From the NCBI GenBank assembly GCA_963514095.1, contig OY741264.1, positions 18,102,553 through 18,166,552 of the forward strand: DNA of 64,000 nucleotides, given 5' to 3'. Below are positions 1 through 11,103 of the stretch, piece by piece (position 1 is the first letter of the stretch; every line of letters starts with the position of its first letter). Under the pieces are notes generated by a model that saw only the letters and a list, made by a program, of their open reading frames with translations, did not search any database and had not been told where the DNA came from. This DNA is from Eutrigla gurnardus. Its lineage: Eukaryota; Chordata; Actinopteri; Perciformes; Triglidae. The translations under genes and the position numbers were made by a program.

Positions 1-460
1 TACGGGGCTAGTGGAAGCTAGCTGCTGCAGGGCTGGTTGATGCTAGCTGCTGCGGGGCTAGTGGAGGCTAGCTGGAGGCTAGCTGCTGCAGGGCTGGTGG
101 AGGCTGGCTGCTGCGGGGCTGCTGGAGGCTAGCTGCTGCAGGGCTGGTTGAGGCTAGCTGCTGCAGGGCTAGTGAAGGCTAGCTGCTGCAGGGCTAGTTG
201 GGGCTAGCTGCTGCAGGGCTGGTTGATGCTAGCTGCTGCAAAGCTAGTGGAGGCTAGCTGCTGCAGGGCTGGTGGAGGCTTGCTGCTGCAGGGCTGGTAG
301 AGGCTAGCTGCGGCAGGGCTGCTGGAAGCTAGCTGCTGCAGGGCTGCTGGAGGCTTGCTGGTCGGGGCTAGCTGCTGCAGGGCTGCTGGAGGCTAGCTGC
401 TGGAGGCTTGCTGCTGCAGGGCTGTTAGAGGCTAGCTACTGCAGGGCTGCTGGAGGCTTG
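1..460. repeat. 25-bp minisatellite array
   Basis: About 18 tandem copies of a 25-bp unit built on GCTAGCTGCTGCAGGGCTGG followed by a variable TTGAG/TGGAG end. Point variants are common and some units are shortened, for example an 11-bp partial near 75. The window begins inside the array, so its full length is unknown. No coding role is apparent. Confidence 0.9.
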
Positions 461-465
461 CTTGG

Positions 466-622
466 TATAACCCTTTATGTGGGGTTCTCGGTAGAACCTT
501 CCAAAAGGGTTCCAGGTGGAACCTTTATAAAAGGTTCTACCTGGAGCCAAAAAGGGTTCTCCTATGAGGACAAGCCGAAGAACCTTATATGGTTCTACTT
601 AGCACTTTTATTTCTAAGAGTG
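466..622 (+). repeat. GGTTCTA-type dispersed repeat, outward-facing copy 1
   Basis: This stretch is rich in GGTTCTAC and AGAACCTT and ends in TTTCTAAGAGTGT. It is the reverse complement of 1079-1240 with few changes, so the pair forms an inverted repeat around 623-1078. The same terminal motif recurs at 12900-12990. It looks like a non-autonomous DNA element or foldback repeat; the superfamily is not resolved. Confidence 0.7.
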
Positions 623-880
623 TAGATATTGAGACCATAAACTCCTGTTTACTCAGATAATAAATAGAGTGAGAAGTAGGATCATTTTCTCATCGAATTC
701 CATGTAATCAGAAGAGTCGCCCCCTCATGGCCAGTTGAGATAATGCAATTTCAAGGCACTTCAGCTTTACCATCACTTTTCACAACTGAAGGTTGCTGCT
801 TGGTTGGAACCATTTGTCTTGGTGTCATGTAGCATAGAGTTCCATTATAGAACAGTGAGACCGATAAAAAAAGATAGAAC
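623..880 (+). repeat. Dispersed repeat R1, copy A (partial)
   Basis: The stretch contains 'gagaccataaactcctg', 'gataataaa' and 'gtcgccccctcatggccag'. It matches 23860-24190 and 48860-49100 in the same order and strand. Here it sits between the two arms of the GGTTCTA repeat. Non-coding; family unknown. Confidence 0.65.
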
Positions 881-1078
881 AAAGAATAGAAAATGAAGGC
901 CATATCTTCAATCAAAAAACAGTTTTAGGAGACAATTCATGTTTGGCACCATAACTTTAATCATACTGCTGAATCTACACGTGAATGACTTCAGACAATG
1001 GAAATTAAAAGTCATGAGTCGCCCAGCAGAACTAAAATTGAAATCCCTTTTGAAAATGTCCAGAATAAAAACAGAGTA

Positions 1079-1610
1079 CCCTCTTAGAAATAAAAGTGCT
1101 AAGAAGAACCAAATAAGGTTCTTCGGCTTGTCCTCATAGGAGAACCCTTTTTGGCTCCAGGTAGAACCTTTTATAAAGGTTCCACCTGGAACCCTTTTGG
1201 AAGGTTCTACAGAGAACCCCACATAAAGGGTTATACCTAGAACTGTGTGTGTAAGGTTCCACCCAGAACCCCCCATGAGAGGTTCTACAAAGAACCCATA
1301 CTGGGGGTTCCACCAAGAACCCTTTCATTTTCCAAGGGTTTCATCTAGAACCCAAACAGTGAGTTCCACCCATAACTCCTCATTAGAGGTTCTACAAAGA
1401 ACCTACACAGGGAGTTCCACTAAGAACCCTTTCGTTTTTCAAGGGTTTTATCTAGAACCCACACGAGGAGTTCCACTAAGAACCCTTTCGTTTTTCAAGG
1501 GTTTTATCTAGAACCTACAAAAGGAGTTCCACCAAGAACCCTTTCAAAGGTTTTCACAAATAACTGTCTTGTCCTCTGAGGGTTCTATAAAGAACCATAT
1601 TGTATTCTAC
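1079..1610 (-). repeat. GGTTCTA-type dispersed repeat, copy 2 with a degenerate extension
   Basis: 1079-1240 is the inverted partner of 466-622. From 1240 to 1610 the sequence continues as a degenerate tandem series of 'ggttccaccaagaaccctttc' type units about 60-70 bp apart. Short open frames through it are by-products of the repetition. Confidence 0.7.
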
Positions 1611-1920
1611 ATATCAGTTTAGTTCATATTATATTGTGGTCATTTATCATGTTGACATTGAACAAACATTCAAAACATTTTAATGAAAAAAACATTTATT
1701 TAAAGATAGTCCAACAGAACAGGCTGTGTAGGTCCCAGGGGAGAACAGGTCAAAAGTCAGCATAGGTCCAGTGGAATCAGCAACATGACAGGCCAGACAC
1801 ATCATGCTATCCTCAGTCGTGGATTTGTGTAATCTCCAGCAACAGTGACATGGCAGAAAGGGGAGACAAAAAAAGAGTTTTAGTTTCATCAATCCAAGGT
1901 GTATTTACTGTGCCTTATTG
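1611..1920. other. Unassigned spacer
   Basis: No gene, RNA or repeat is recognised between the GGTTCTA repeat and the L2 LINE tail. The sequence is AT-rich with short frames only. Confidence 0.5.
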
Positions 1921-2087
1921 TAATCAAATCAAATCAAATCCAATTTTATTTATATAGCACATATACAAACGGCTGAGCCGCAACCAAAGTGCTTCACAGA
2001 AAGTGCTTGTGCTTAAGTGCTAAATGCAAAAAGACGTAAAAAAAGGGACATTTTTCAGGCATTTTAAAAAGACAAAAAAGAAAAGGG

Positions 2088-2726
2088 TCAAAAGACAACG
2101 TCTGAGTTAGACAATATGAAAATACACTCATCGAAGGCAAGGGAGAAAAGGTGGGTCTTTAACTGGGATTTAAAAATATTTAAAGACTGGGCCGCCCGGA
2201 TGTGTAGGGGGAGGGAGTTCCAGAGTCTGGGGGCTGCCACTGCGAAGACTCTGTCCCCTCTGGTTTTTAGCCTGGACCTGGGCACTTCCAACAACAGTTG
2301 GTCGGCTGACCGGAGTGCTCTAGATGGGATGTGGTGGTGGAGAATATCAGACAGGTAGGTGGGGGCCAGACCATGGAGGGATTTGTAAACAGTCAGGAGA
2401 AGTTTGAAATCAATGCGGTAGCGGATGGGGAGCCAGTGGAGTGAAGCAAGGACCGGGGTGATGTGATCTCGCTTCTTTGTACAGGTGAGGAGTCGGGCGG
2501 CTGAATTTTGAACTAACTGCAGGCGGCAGAGTTGTGATTGGTTGATGCCGGTGTATAGGGCGTTGCAGTAGTCCAGTTGTGAAGTTATGAAAGCATGGAT
2601 GACTCTCTCCAGATCACTCTGGGGCAGGTAGGCTTTGGCCTTGTCAATAGTTCTCAGGTGGAAAAAGCTTTTTCGAACTACTGCGCTGACCTGCTGCTCA
2701 AACTTGAAGGCACTGTCAAAAATCAA
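2088..2726 (-). pseudogene. L2 LINE ORF: C-terminal domain
   Basis: 212 codons with the conserved L2 C-terminal signatures LDYCNALYTGI, VQNSAARLLT, HITPVLASLHWLPI and APRLWNSLPLHIR, ending in FKSQLKTHLF. It continues the RT piece after a frameshift at 2716-2726; the 5-7-bp duplication there is the simplest cause. Confidence 0.85.
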
Positions 2727-3576
2727 AAATCACGCCCAGATTTCTGACAGAAGGCCTGATGGTAGAGGCGAGAGGGCCCAGGGCATCGGTGGAGAAGGCT
2801 GGAGAGGTTTTTCCAAAAATAATGGTCTCGGTCTTGCTCTCATTGAGGTTTAGGATGTTTGCACCCATCCATGCTTTGATGTCAGCCAGACAGTCAAGCA
2901 GTGGATGGAGTGCAGCCTGCCTATCAACCATGAGGGGGAGATACAGCTGGACATCATCTGCATAACAGTGGAAGGAGATGTTGTGGTTAATTAGGATTTC
3001 CCCTAGGGGTAGAACGTACAACAGAAAGAGAATGGGGCCTAGTATGGAGCCTTGAGGGACCCCGCAGGTGAGGGGGGCAGCAGACGAGATGGAATCACCA
3101 AGCTGTACAGAGAAGCTCCTGTTGGCCAGGTAGGACTGGAAGAACTTCAAGGCTGTGCCTTTGATGCCTACGTGATGCTCTAGCCGAGACAGCAGGATCC
3201 TATGATCCACCATGTCAAAGGCTGCTGTAAGGTCTAAAAGCACCAGGATCACAGGGCTACCTGAGTCAGCGGCTAGGAGCAGGTCGTTAAGCACTCTCAG
3301 GAGAGCAGTCTCAGTGCTGTGGGCTGTGGCAGAGGTATCAGTAGGCCTGAGTGTTGCAATCTTTTCAATAAAGAATTTTAAAAAGCTTTCACAGAGAGCA
3401 GGTGAGGGCATGACAGGGGATTCATTTCGGGGATTTATGAGAGAATTTAGTGTGTTGAAAAGAACCTGGGGTTTGTGACTGTTTCTGGAGACCAGGGAGG
3501 AAATGTACTGGGATTTGGCAGTTTTAACAGCTCGATGGTAATCCGCCAAGCAACTTCGTAGAATCTGGAGGGACAC
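2716..3576 (-). pseudogene. L2 LINE ORF: reverse transcriptase with internal deletion
   Basis: Residues 1-78 are pre-RT linker. The protein then jumps from FFIEKIATLRP straight to AHSTETALL, so the expected 'LLKKPTLDP...NYRPISNLPFLSK' segment of about 100-140 residues is missing. The remaining RT motifs are clear: LLDLTAAFDMVDH, GVPQGSILGP and FHCYADDVQ with the catalytic YADD. The frame ends at NLGVIFDF next to a short 'caaaaatcaaaaatc' duplication that throws the last part out of frame. Confidence 0.85.
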
Positions 3577-4211
3577 GTGGAGGCAGTCCTTCTGCCACTT
3601 GCGCTCAGCCCGCCTACAGGCGCGTCTGAGGTCGCGCGTTGCATCGTTGAGCCATGGTGATGTCTGTGCTTTAACCGTTTGGGCTTAAGAGGAGCGACGG
3701 AGTCCAGAATTACAGTGCAGGCTGAAGAGAACATAGATAGAAGCTGATCAGCAGTAAAATCAGAGCTAAGGCCCAGTGACAAGCTACACAAGGGGGAGTC
3801 ATTAAAAGCGGCTGAAAATTGCCCAGCAGTCGAGGGGTTAATCAGGCACGAGGCCCGCCTGGAAAAACCAGGGGTATTACCTGAGCATGGGACTGATACA
3901 GAGAACAGAAAAGGGGAGTGGTCGGAGAAAGACATGGCACAGATTTCATTCACAGAAACAGAAACACCATAGGATAACACAAGATCTAGTGTGTGACCCT
4001 TTTCGTGAGTTGGGCCGGAGACGGCTTGATTAAGACTGAATGAGTCAATGAGGTTCAGAAAGTCCCGGGTCAGAGGCTGTGACTCACAACAAACATGGAC
4101 ATTAAAATCACCACAAATTGTTATATGATCATATTTAACCATAAGCCCAGACAAAAAATCAGCAAAGTCATGGATAAAGTCTTTGTTGAATTTAGGTGGA
4201 CGGTACACCAC
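3447..4211 (-). pseudogene. L2 LINE ORF: second half of endonuclease and linker
   Basis: Starts at VYRPPKFNKDF and contains ICGDFNVHV, GHTLDLVL and SFSDHSPF, the Asp-Asn, Asp and Asp-His signatures of AP-type endonucleases. The linker towards the RT follows and ends in out-of-frame sequence. Its frame differs from those of the upstream and downstream pieces, so the original ORF has at least two frame changes here. Confidence 0.8.
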
Positions 4212-4240
4212 TGCACATAAAACGGGGAAGACAGAATTAA

Positions 4241-5143
4241 TTAAAACAGTTGCAGTTCAAAGCTAGCAAAACCAGCGTGTGGAATCTGCCGGCAGTGAAA
4301 AAACGAATTGTAAACAGAGGCAACACCTCCACCTCTACCAGTCGCTCGGGGGGAATTAAAATTACAGTCCGATGGAAGGAGTTCAGAGAACGGCATGTTT
4401 TCGCCAGTAGAGACCCAGGTCTCACACAGAAACAGAAAGTCCAGCTCCCGTGAGATAAAAAAGTCGTTAAGCATGAAGGTTTTACTTGCCAGGGTCCGCA
4501 CGTTTATCAAGGCCATCTGGAGGGTTAGCTCGTTGCTAGCCGCTGGTCCGGTGCGCTTCAAAAGGCGAAGGCTAGAGTGGTCAACGCCACGGCCGCACCT
4601 ACGCAGGGAACACCAGGGGACTTGAGTACGACGCGGTCCGGTCAACGCTGTCGGGGCGGCTTGTGGGGCTGGAAACAGCGGTGGACGAGGCAGTTTGGCA
4701 ACATCACGGTCGAGGAAGGCTTCAGCAGGAGTAACAGGCGAGACGGAGACAACAGGACGGAGCCACCTCAGTAGACGCCGAGCGGCAGCTCGATTTGAGG
4801 ACAGTTGGTTCTTGAGTTTCACCAGCAGACCTCCCCTCCTTCCTCGTCTCCTGGAGCGCTTCTTGCGAGGAGGGGCCGCGGGCGAGAGATGCAGGTAAGC
4901 AGGGATACCTGACAGCACGGGCGGGGGACGCTTGTTCCAATCTCCTGGTTCGGGTCTAGCTGACCGAGCCTCACGGAGAACTTTGTCGCGGATGTTAAGC
5001 AGGGCTTGACGATCGTAGCACAGTAGGGCAAACACATCCGGATAGAAGCATAAAAACAGGGCTGTAACAAACATAAAACAGAGCGCCCGTGGAAGACGAC
5101 TCGCCGAACACACTGGCGCCATCTGTAAGCTATCTACAAACAA
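4241..5143 (-). pseudogene. L2 LINE ORF: N-terminal region and first half of endonuclease
   Basis: 300 codons. The first ~200 residues are basic and proline/arginine rich, with PPRKKRSRRRGRRGG near residue 95, and include a hydrophobic stretch near residues 22-42; this kind of leader is often seen ahead of fish L2 endonucleases. The endonuclease starts at ALINVRTLASK, followed by LFLCETW (catalytic Glu) and GRGGGVA. The frame is lost just before the YRPP motif, which continues in another frame at 4211. A remnant of a retrotransposon protein, not a host gene. Confidence 0.8.
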
Positions 5144-5248
5144 TAAAATAATGCATGGTCCAATGAAAGGAATCAGAGTACATACTGTATGTAGTTATCG
5201 TGACAGTGTAACAGAATCATGAGAAAGTGAGGGAACCCCACAAAGTTT

Positions 5249-5600
5249 TCACATTGATTTAAATAATGTTAAAATACTTTTCAGTGTTATGTTACAAGTA
5301 CTCAAAATGTTACGTATTGTAACAATAATAGAAATCTCAGCAAAACCCTCTTTTTCAAGCCAATGGCACACTTCGGCTTTCGTCCAAGCTGTGTAAGTCA
5401 TTTCTACAAGAAAACAAACAAACAAGCAAACGAACAAAACATAACAAGAAGCAAATGCTTAGTCCACCTTTCACCATAAAAGTCCTCAGCTAGGGTCAAG
5501 CATGCTGAAATAAGATATTATATTTAGCTCACCTTGATTATCTGAAGTTTCTTCTGTTCTCTCTCTCTTCTGTTCTTCTTTGTTCTGTTCTGTTCACAGT
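5249..5600 (-). CDS. Candidate two-exon host-gene fragment with SAM-like motif
   Basis: On the minus strand a possible exon ends at 5533 with a good donor (CAAG then GTGAGC). A 129-bp intron (5404-5532) ends in a long pyrimidine tract plus TTGTAG, and a second exon begins at 5403. Joined in phase they read ...TEETSDNQEMTYTAWTKAEV... and continue CHWLEKEGFAE. The WTKxEVCxWLExxGF pattern resembles the start of a sterile alpha motif (SAM) domain, a protein-interaction fold. The second half of a SAM domain is not evident before the stop at 5249. Exon 1 is purine-rich low-complexity sequence, which weakens the case. It could be a decayed gene or pseudogene. Confidence 0.3.
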
Positions 5601-5639
5601 AATCACTATTGGTATGTCACACCTGGTTTGTAGAGGGGA

Positions 5640-7230
5640 AGACTAGACCATATGGTGCAATCCATGGGGCAACCAGCTCTTAACTCACACATGACAGCCA
5701 CCATGGGGCCAGCTCCCAGGCCCAACACACCAAACCTCGCCCTTTCCCCTGGGAGATCAAGGTTCAATTCCCGGCATCAACAAACCCTGATGCGGTAGCC
5801 CCAAAGTCAGTGTTACAATATTATTTTTTCATCAGTTAAGGCTTGGCCTCTGACATCAAAGACCTTTCTTTATCACTGAACTTTTGTGCAGCTTCACAAC
5901 TTGACTAAGCCAGTAAGCAGGGTACAGCAGCCATGGGATGAGGCCGATCATGGAAAAGTATGAGGAGGAGACAAATACATGCGTAAAATTGTCTGTAAAA
6001 TAAGTGTCAAATTGTCTGTCACTAATCCACACATCACCTCAGTAGGCATTAACATGGTCACTCTGCATCAACCAGGCCTTGAACTCACAACTTCAAACTG
6101 TATCTCTAGATCACGTGACTTGTAACAAACTTTCAAAAGCCTTTGTCCAGTGAGTAGTATAGCTCACTTAGATGCCCCAGAAAGAGGGGTTATATCCTTG
6201 TTGTAGGGACCCAGGGTTCAATTCCCCTGGCTGCTTCTTTGCCGTGTGTCAATTTCCTCCTGAAGAAGGGAGTAGTTTAACTAAACTTGAAAAAATAAAC
6301 ACAATTTAAGCTGCTGCGCAGCAATGGGTCGGGTCCGGACTATTTTTGGCAACTTTAGGCAATTCTGAGCAACAAACAGGAGAATAGGCAGGCAAGACAG
6401 TTGACATTGTAATGTTGCACATTTTGCACCATTTGAGGCTGAAATCCACAATTTCTGGAACCAAAGACCATTGTCTGTCGCACTGAGCTAATTGGCAAGT
6501 GGCAACTCAACTGTGGCTTCACAAATTGAGTAAGCCATTCACTGTCGTGCAGGCAGATTTGAAACCACTGTAAAAAAAAAATATGTTTTTGAGGTAAAAT
6601 TCTGATATGTTTTTGTCAAACATCATCTACCATGACTTTAAAATTTTGTACATTTGTTTCACAAAGACTACAAGGTATTTTGATGTATTACCATTATCAC
6701 CCTTGCTGGGGCTTGAACCCACATCGTCTGGAACTAAGAACCAGCTCCTAGCCAACTAAGCTTATTGTCTGGGAGTGCAATCAGCAAGGTATGATATCTG
6801 TCAACATGGGAATTGAACCTGTGACCTAAAAGCAGAAGTCACAGTTTGTACAGACAGAGCTAAACAGACACATGATCAGCTCCCTCTGTCTGACCACTGA
6901 CATGAAGGAGCTGTCGACCTGGCTGTGTGAGTGAGTGTGGCGAGTCAGAGGAGTCCCTGCTCTACACGTTCTCCTGGATAGCTCAGTGGGTAATGGTACA
7001 GACTTTAGATTTGGAGGATGGGGGTTAAAATCCCAGTCACAGCTAATCTTTGCATGGGTCAACAAGATTGGTTGATGAAGGTCTTGCTTGCTTATAATTA
7101 ATGGTTGTGAAAATAAATTGGTAACAGAACATTTCACCTGATGACTCCACCCAGCTAGCAGGTTAGCTCAGTCACTACTGCCAGTGACTTTAGACTGGGT
7201 GGCAGGTGTTCAAATCCCAAGATGGGCAAT
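5640..7230. repeat. Cluster of degenerate tRNA-like modules
   Basis: At least seven internal-promoter-like B-box matches lie in 1.6 kb, in mixed orientation. Plus strand: GGTTCAATTCCC at 5761, GTTCAATTC at 6216 and GTTCAAATC at 7208, plus a weaker one at 7024. Minus strand: 6076-6084, 6710-6718 and 6810-6818. Some have a partner A-box, best at 6979-6990 (TAGCTCAGTGGG) and 6752-6763 (minus). Stems do not fold cleanly, so these are SINE heads or tRNA pseudogene-like repeats rather than working tRNA genes. Confidence 0.55.
6976..7040 (+). repeat. tRNA-like sequence with perfect A-box
   Basis: A-box TAGCTCAGTGGG fits the pol III consensus exactly. About 35 bp later GGTTAAAATCCC replaces the B-box, with one key change (C to A). 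No canonical acceptor stem closes it. A degenerate tRNA-derived sequence. Confidence 0.5.
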
Positions 7231-7611
7231 TATGTTGCAGTTTGATCAACAGGATCTGGAGAAGAAGAAAAAAACAAATAAACAAAAAAATGGATATGAA
7301 AAGTATTTTTATCAGTAGTCACAAGGAATTGTATTTTGCACCATTATTGGTAAGTGTTATCAGGAAGTACAGTTAGGCCCAGAAATAATTGGACAGTGAC
7401 ACAATTTTCATGAGTTGGGCTCTACATGCCACCACATTGGATTTGAAATGAAATATCCACAACAGAATTGAAGTGCAGACTGTAACGTTTAATTCAAGGG
7501 GTTGAACGAAAATATCTTATTGAAAATTAAGGAATTGTACACATTTTTATACAGACACTTCACATTTTAGGGGCTCAAAAGTAATTGGACACATAAGCAT
7601 AACCTACACAA

Positions 7612-8030
7612 AATGTTTTTTTTTTCAATATTTTGTTGCGAATCCTTTGGAGGCAATCACTGCCTGAAGTCTGGAACCCATGGACATCACCAAACGCTGG
7701 GTTTCCTCCTTCTTGATGCTTTGCCAGGCCTTTACAGCAGCAGCCTTCAGTTCTTGTTTGTGGGTCTTTCTGCCTTAAGTCTTGTCTTGAGCAAGTGAAA
7801 TGCATGCTCAATTGGGTTGAGATCCGGTGACTGACTTGGCCATTGCAGAACATTCCAATTCTTTGCTTTAATAAACGCCTGGGTTGCTTTTGCTGTGTGT
7901 TTTGGATCATTGTCCATCTGTATTGTGAAGCGCCGTCCAATCAACTTTGCTGAATTTGGTTGAATCTGGGCAGAAAGTATATCCCTGTACACTTCAGAAT
8001 TCATCCGACTACTTTTGTCTGTTGTCACAT
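7612..8030 (-). pseudogene. Tc1 transposase, C-terminal half
   Basis: Continues directly from the N-terminal half once the LINE is skipped (VT then TDKSSRMNSEVY). It holds QMDNDPKHTA (second catalytic Asp) and SPDLNPIEHAF (catalytic Glu), with 34 residues between them, i.e. DD34E. A small frame change near 7745-7755 moves the final ELKAAAVKAWQSI to MGSRLQAVIASKG segment into another frame, so even before the LINE arrived, or since, the gene lost its C-terminus. Confidence 0.9.
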
Positions 8031-8267
8031 TTACATTTACATTTAGATTTAGGTCATTTAGCAGACGCTTTTGTCCAAAGCGACTTACAATAAGTACATT
8101 TGTCAGAAGAAGGAAACAAGGAAACCACAACGAATCATTGCCGATAAAGTAAGAGCTAAAAGTAGAACAAGTGTTAGGTCCTCATCTGAGTAAACTAGTA
8201 GTTCAAGAGCAACAGTGCTACGATCAGAGTGCTACAGGTAAGGGTGTTTTTTTTTTTGTGTGTGTGT

Positions 8268-8295
8268 GGGGGCGGGGGGGGGGGGGGGGGGGGGG
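8268..8295. repeat. Poly-G run
   Basis: A run of about 28 G interrupted by one C lies in the LINE 3' untranslated region, just before its tail. The truncated copy at 63870 has a short C-rich and A-rich stretch in the equivalent place, so the run expanded after insertion, or its exact length is a sequencing artefact. Confidence 0.8.
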
Positions 8296-8300
8296 TCATG

Positions 8301-9887
8301 CTAGTCGAGGTGAAGTCTGAACAGGTGAGTCTTGAGCCTTTTTCGGAAAATGGCAAATGACTCAGCTGTCCTGACATTAGTCGGGAGTTCGTTCCACCAC
8401 TGAGGCGCCAGAACAGAGAAGAGTCTGGACTTTGCTGAGCGACATTTGTTTGATTTCAGCGATGGTGGTACCAGCCGGCCAGCTGAAGTAGAGGAGCGAA
8501 GTGCTCGCTTCGGGGCATGAGGTTTGACCAGTGTTTGAAGGTAGATGGGTGCCGTTCCATTGATGGCCCTGAAGGCCAGTGTCATCGTCTTAAATTGGAT
8601 GCGTGCTGCAACAGGGAGCCAGTGTAGGTCACGGAGGAGGGGGGTCACATGGGAGAATTTGGGTAGATTGAAGATAAGACGTGCTGCAGCGTTCTGGATA
8701 CGCTGCAATGGTTTAATCGCAGAGGCCGGGAGTCCGGCCAGGAGAGAGTTGCAGTAGTCAAGGCGGGAGATGACCAGTGCTTGGACCAAGAGTTGCGTTG
8801 CGTCCTTTGTGAGGAGGGTCCGAATCCTGCGGATGTTGTAGAGGGCAAATCTGCAGGATCGGGCCACAGCAGTGATGTTGGGGGTGCAGGATAGTTGGTC
8901 ATCGAGGATTACACCCAGGTTCCTCGCAGTTGACGACGGCAATACTGTGATGCCCTCGACAGTGACCGACAGGTCAATGCGAGGGCAGTCTTTCCCTGGG
9001 ATGAAGAGGAGTTCGGTTTTATTCAGGTTAAGCTTGAGGTGATGTGCAGTTGTCCAGACAGAGATGTCAGCCAGACAGTCCGAGATGCGAGTTGCAATTA
9101 GGGTGTCAGAGGACGGGGGAAAAGAGAGGAACAGCTGGGTGTCATCTGCGTAGCAATGGTAGGAGAATCCATGCGATGTGATAACAGAACCTAGTGATCT
9201 GGTGTATAGTGAGAACAGAAGCGGTCCTAATACTGAGCCTTGAGGGACACCCGTGTCCAGAGAACAGGGTTTGGACATAGAGCCATTCCATGTGACCTGA
9301 AAGGTGCGATTTGTCAGGTATGATGTAAACCAGGCGAGAGCAGAGTCAGTTATGCCAAGTTCAGCCAGAGTGGAGAGGAGGATTTGGTGATTGACTGTGT
9401 CGAACGCAGCAGATAGGTCAAGGAGAACGAGAACGGAGGAGTGGGACGAGGCTCTGGCGTCTCGCAGGGACTCGGTCACTGTGAGGAGGGCCGTCTCAGT
9501 GGAGTGAGCAGTCCTGAATCCCGATTGATTAGGGTCTAGGAGGTTGTTCAGCGAGAGATAGGATGACAGTTGGTTGTAGGCGGCACGTTCCAAGGTTTTA
9601 GAGAGGAATGAAAGAAGAGATACAGGTCTGTAGCTTTGGATGTCAGTAGCGTCTAGGGTGGGTTTTTTAAGGAGAGGCTTCACGGTAGCTGTCTTAAAAT
9701 CCGCTGGAATGACACCTGAGGTGAGGGAGGAGTTGATCAGGGTGGTAAGGAATGGCAAGATGTCGTGTGAGATGTCTTGCAGAAGAGAGGAGGGGATCGG
9801 GTCGAGGGAGCAGGTGGTGGCACGGTTAGATGTAACAAGTGCGTGAACATCTTCAGAGGTGAGGGGGGGTAAAGCTGGTAAGACCAT
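8301..9887 (-). pseudogene. LINE reverse transcriptase and C-terminal domain (part 2)
   Basis: 528 codons without a stop. Motifs in order: VKPLLKKPTLDATD, SYRPVSLLSFLSKTLER, HSTETALL, LVLLDLSAAFDTVNH, GVPQGSVLGPLLF, YHCYADDTQLF (catalytic YADD), LNLNKTELLFI and NLGVILDDQL. The L2-type C-terminus follows, ending FAIFRKRLKTHLFRLHLD. Together with the upstream part it is one frameshift away from a complete endonuclease-RT protein. Confidence 0.9.
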
Positions 9888-11103
9888 CCGAGTTGAGGGT
9901 TGGGGGAGATGTCTTCTGGGAGGGAATAGGCGTAAATGAGGAGCTGATGTCGTTTACTTTCTTGGTAAAGTAAGTAGCAAAGTCATCGGCAGTAAGGAAG
10001 GAAGGGGGCGGAGGGGTAGGAGGGGTGAGGAGGGAGGAGAACACGGAGAAGAGTTTCCTGGGGTTGGAGGCAGAAGAGTTGATCTTTGCCAGGTAGAAGG
10101 CAGATTTAGCTGCCAAAACAGTTGAGGTGAAGTCAGAGAGGAGGCGGTGGTAGTGAGTAAGGTCCTCGTGCTGGCCTGATTTCTTCCATTTTCTCTCTGA
10201 CGCTCGCAACAATGATCTGTTGGTTCGCAGAGGTTCAGACAGCCAGGGAGGGGGGGGAGATGATCGCGCAGGTCGTGAGATAGGGGGACAGAGAGTGTCC
10301 AAAGAAGAGGAGAGTGAGGACATCAGGATGGAGGAGGCTTCCTCAGTAGGTATTAAGGAGAACTGTTCTGAGGATGGTAGCGAGGAGATAACAGTTGAGG
10401 AGAGAGCGGAGGGAGTGAGGGATTTCAGGTTGCGGCGGCTGGTGACCATTCGAGGCGTAGAGGGGAGGGATGTGGTGGGCTCCATGGGGAGGGAGAAAGT
10501 CACAAAGTGGTGGTCGGACACGGTGAGCGGGGTAACAGAGAGTGCCGAGATGCCACAGGATCTTGTGAAGACAAGGTCAAGTTGGTTCCCGGCGCGGTGA
10601 GTTGGTGGAGAGGGGGAGAGCGTAAGGTCAAATGCGGAAAAGAAGTCGATGAATTCAGATGAGTGCAGCTTTCCCGAGTGGATGTTGAAGTCACCGAGGA
10701 CGACGAGCGGTGTGCCATCATCAGGGGAGCAGCTCAGGAGGGCATCCATCTCATCCAAAAAGTCACCGAGAGGACCGGGTGGGCGATAGATCACTATGAT
10801 GTTTAGTTTGACAGGAAGGGTGACAGAGACGGCGTGGAATTCAAGTGTAGATCGGGGTAGGTGGTCCAGAGGAAGGATCTGGTAGGACCATCTCGGTGAG
10901 ATGAGGAGCCCAGTTCCTCCTCCTCGCCCTGTTCGTCTTGGGGAGTGTGAAAACGAGTAGGCAGTTGAAAGGGCAGCTGGAGTGGCAGTGTTTTCTGGGG
11001 TGATCCAGGTCTCTGTGAGGGCCAGGAAGTGGAGAGACTGCAGGGAGGCATAGGCTGAAATGGTGTCCGCCTTCTTGACTGCAGACTGGCAGTTCCATAG
11101 CCC
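9853..11103 (-). pseudogene. LINE endonuclease and linker (frameshifted ORF, part 1)
   Basis: The open frame upstream of 10794 carries LWNCQSAVKKAD, LALTETWITPEN and RRTGRGGGTGLL, then VIYRPPGPLGDF, VVLGDFNIHSG, NQLDLVFTR and TVSDHHFV: all main motifs of an AP-type endonuclease. It cuts target DNA so that reverse transcription can start. A proline/serine-rich linker follows. The frame closes at 9853, just after the RT part has opened in a different frame, so one indel near 9880-9895 breaks the protein. Confidence 0.85.

Larger units (their letters stand above)
1921..5150 (-). mobile_element. L2-clade LINE, near full length but broken
   Basis: Read on the minus strand it carries, in order, an arginine-rich N-terminal region, an AP-type endonuclease, a reverse transcriptase and a C-terminal domain. 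It ends in a 3' tail whose plus-strand form is (AATCA)n at 1921-1940 beside 'attttatttatatagcac'. Frame changes lie near 4212-4250, 3447-3576 and 2716-2726, and part of the RT is deleted near 3300-3345. The copy is dead. The 5' end near 5150 is approximate and I could not define a target duplication. Confidence 0.85.

Noticed and set aside
1..460. CRISPR array
   Set aside because: Tandem units follow directly with no unique spacers, and the DNA is vertebrate.
5640..7230. Functional tRNA genes
   Set aside because: A- and B-boxes are present but acceptor and anticodon stems do not pair; better read as tRNA-like repeats.
10220..10600. 126-codon plus-strand ORF rich in Glu and Gly
   Set aside because: Antisense of the LINE linker and endonuclease.
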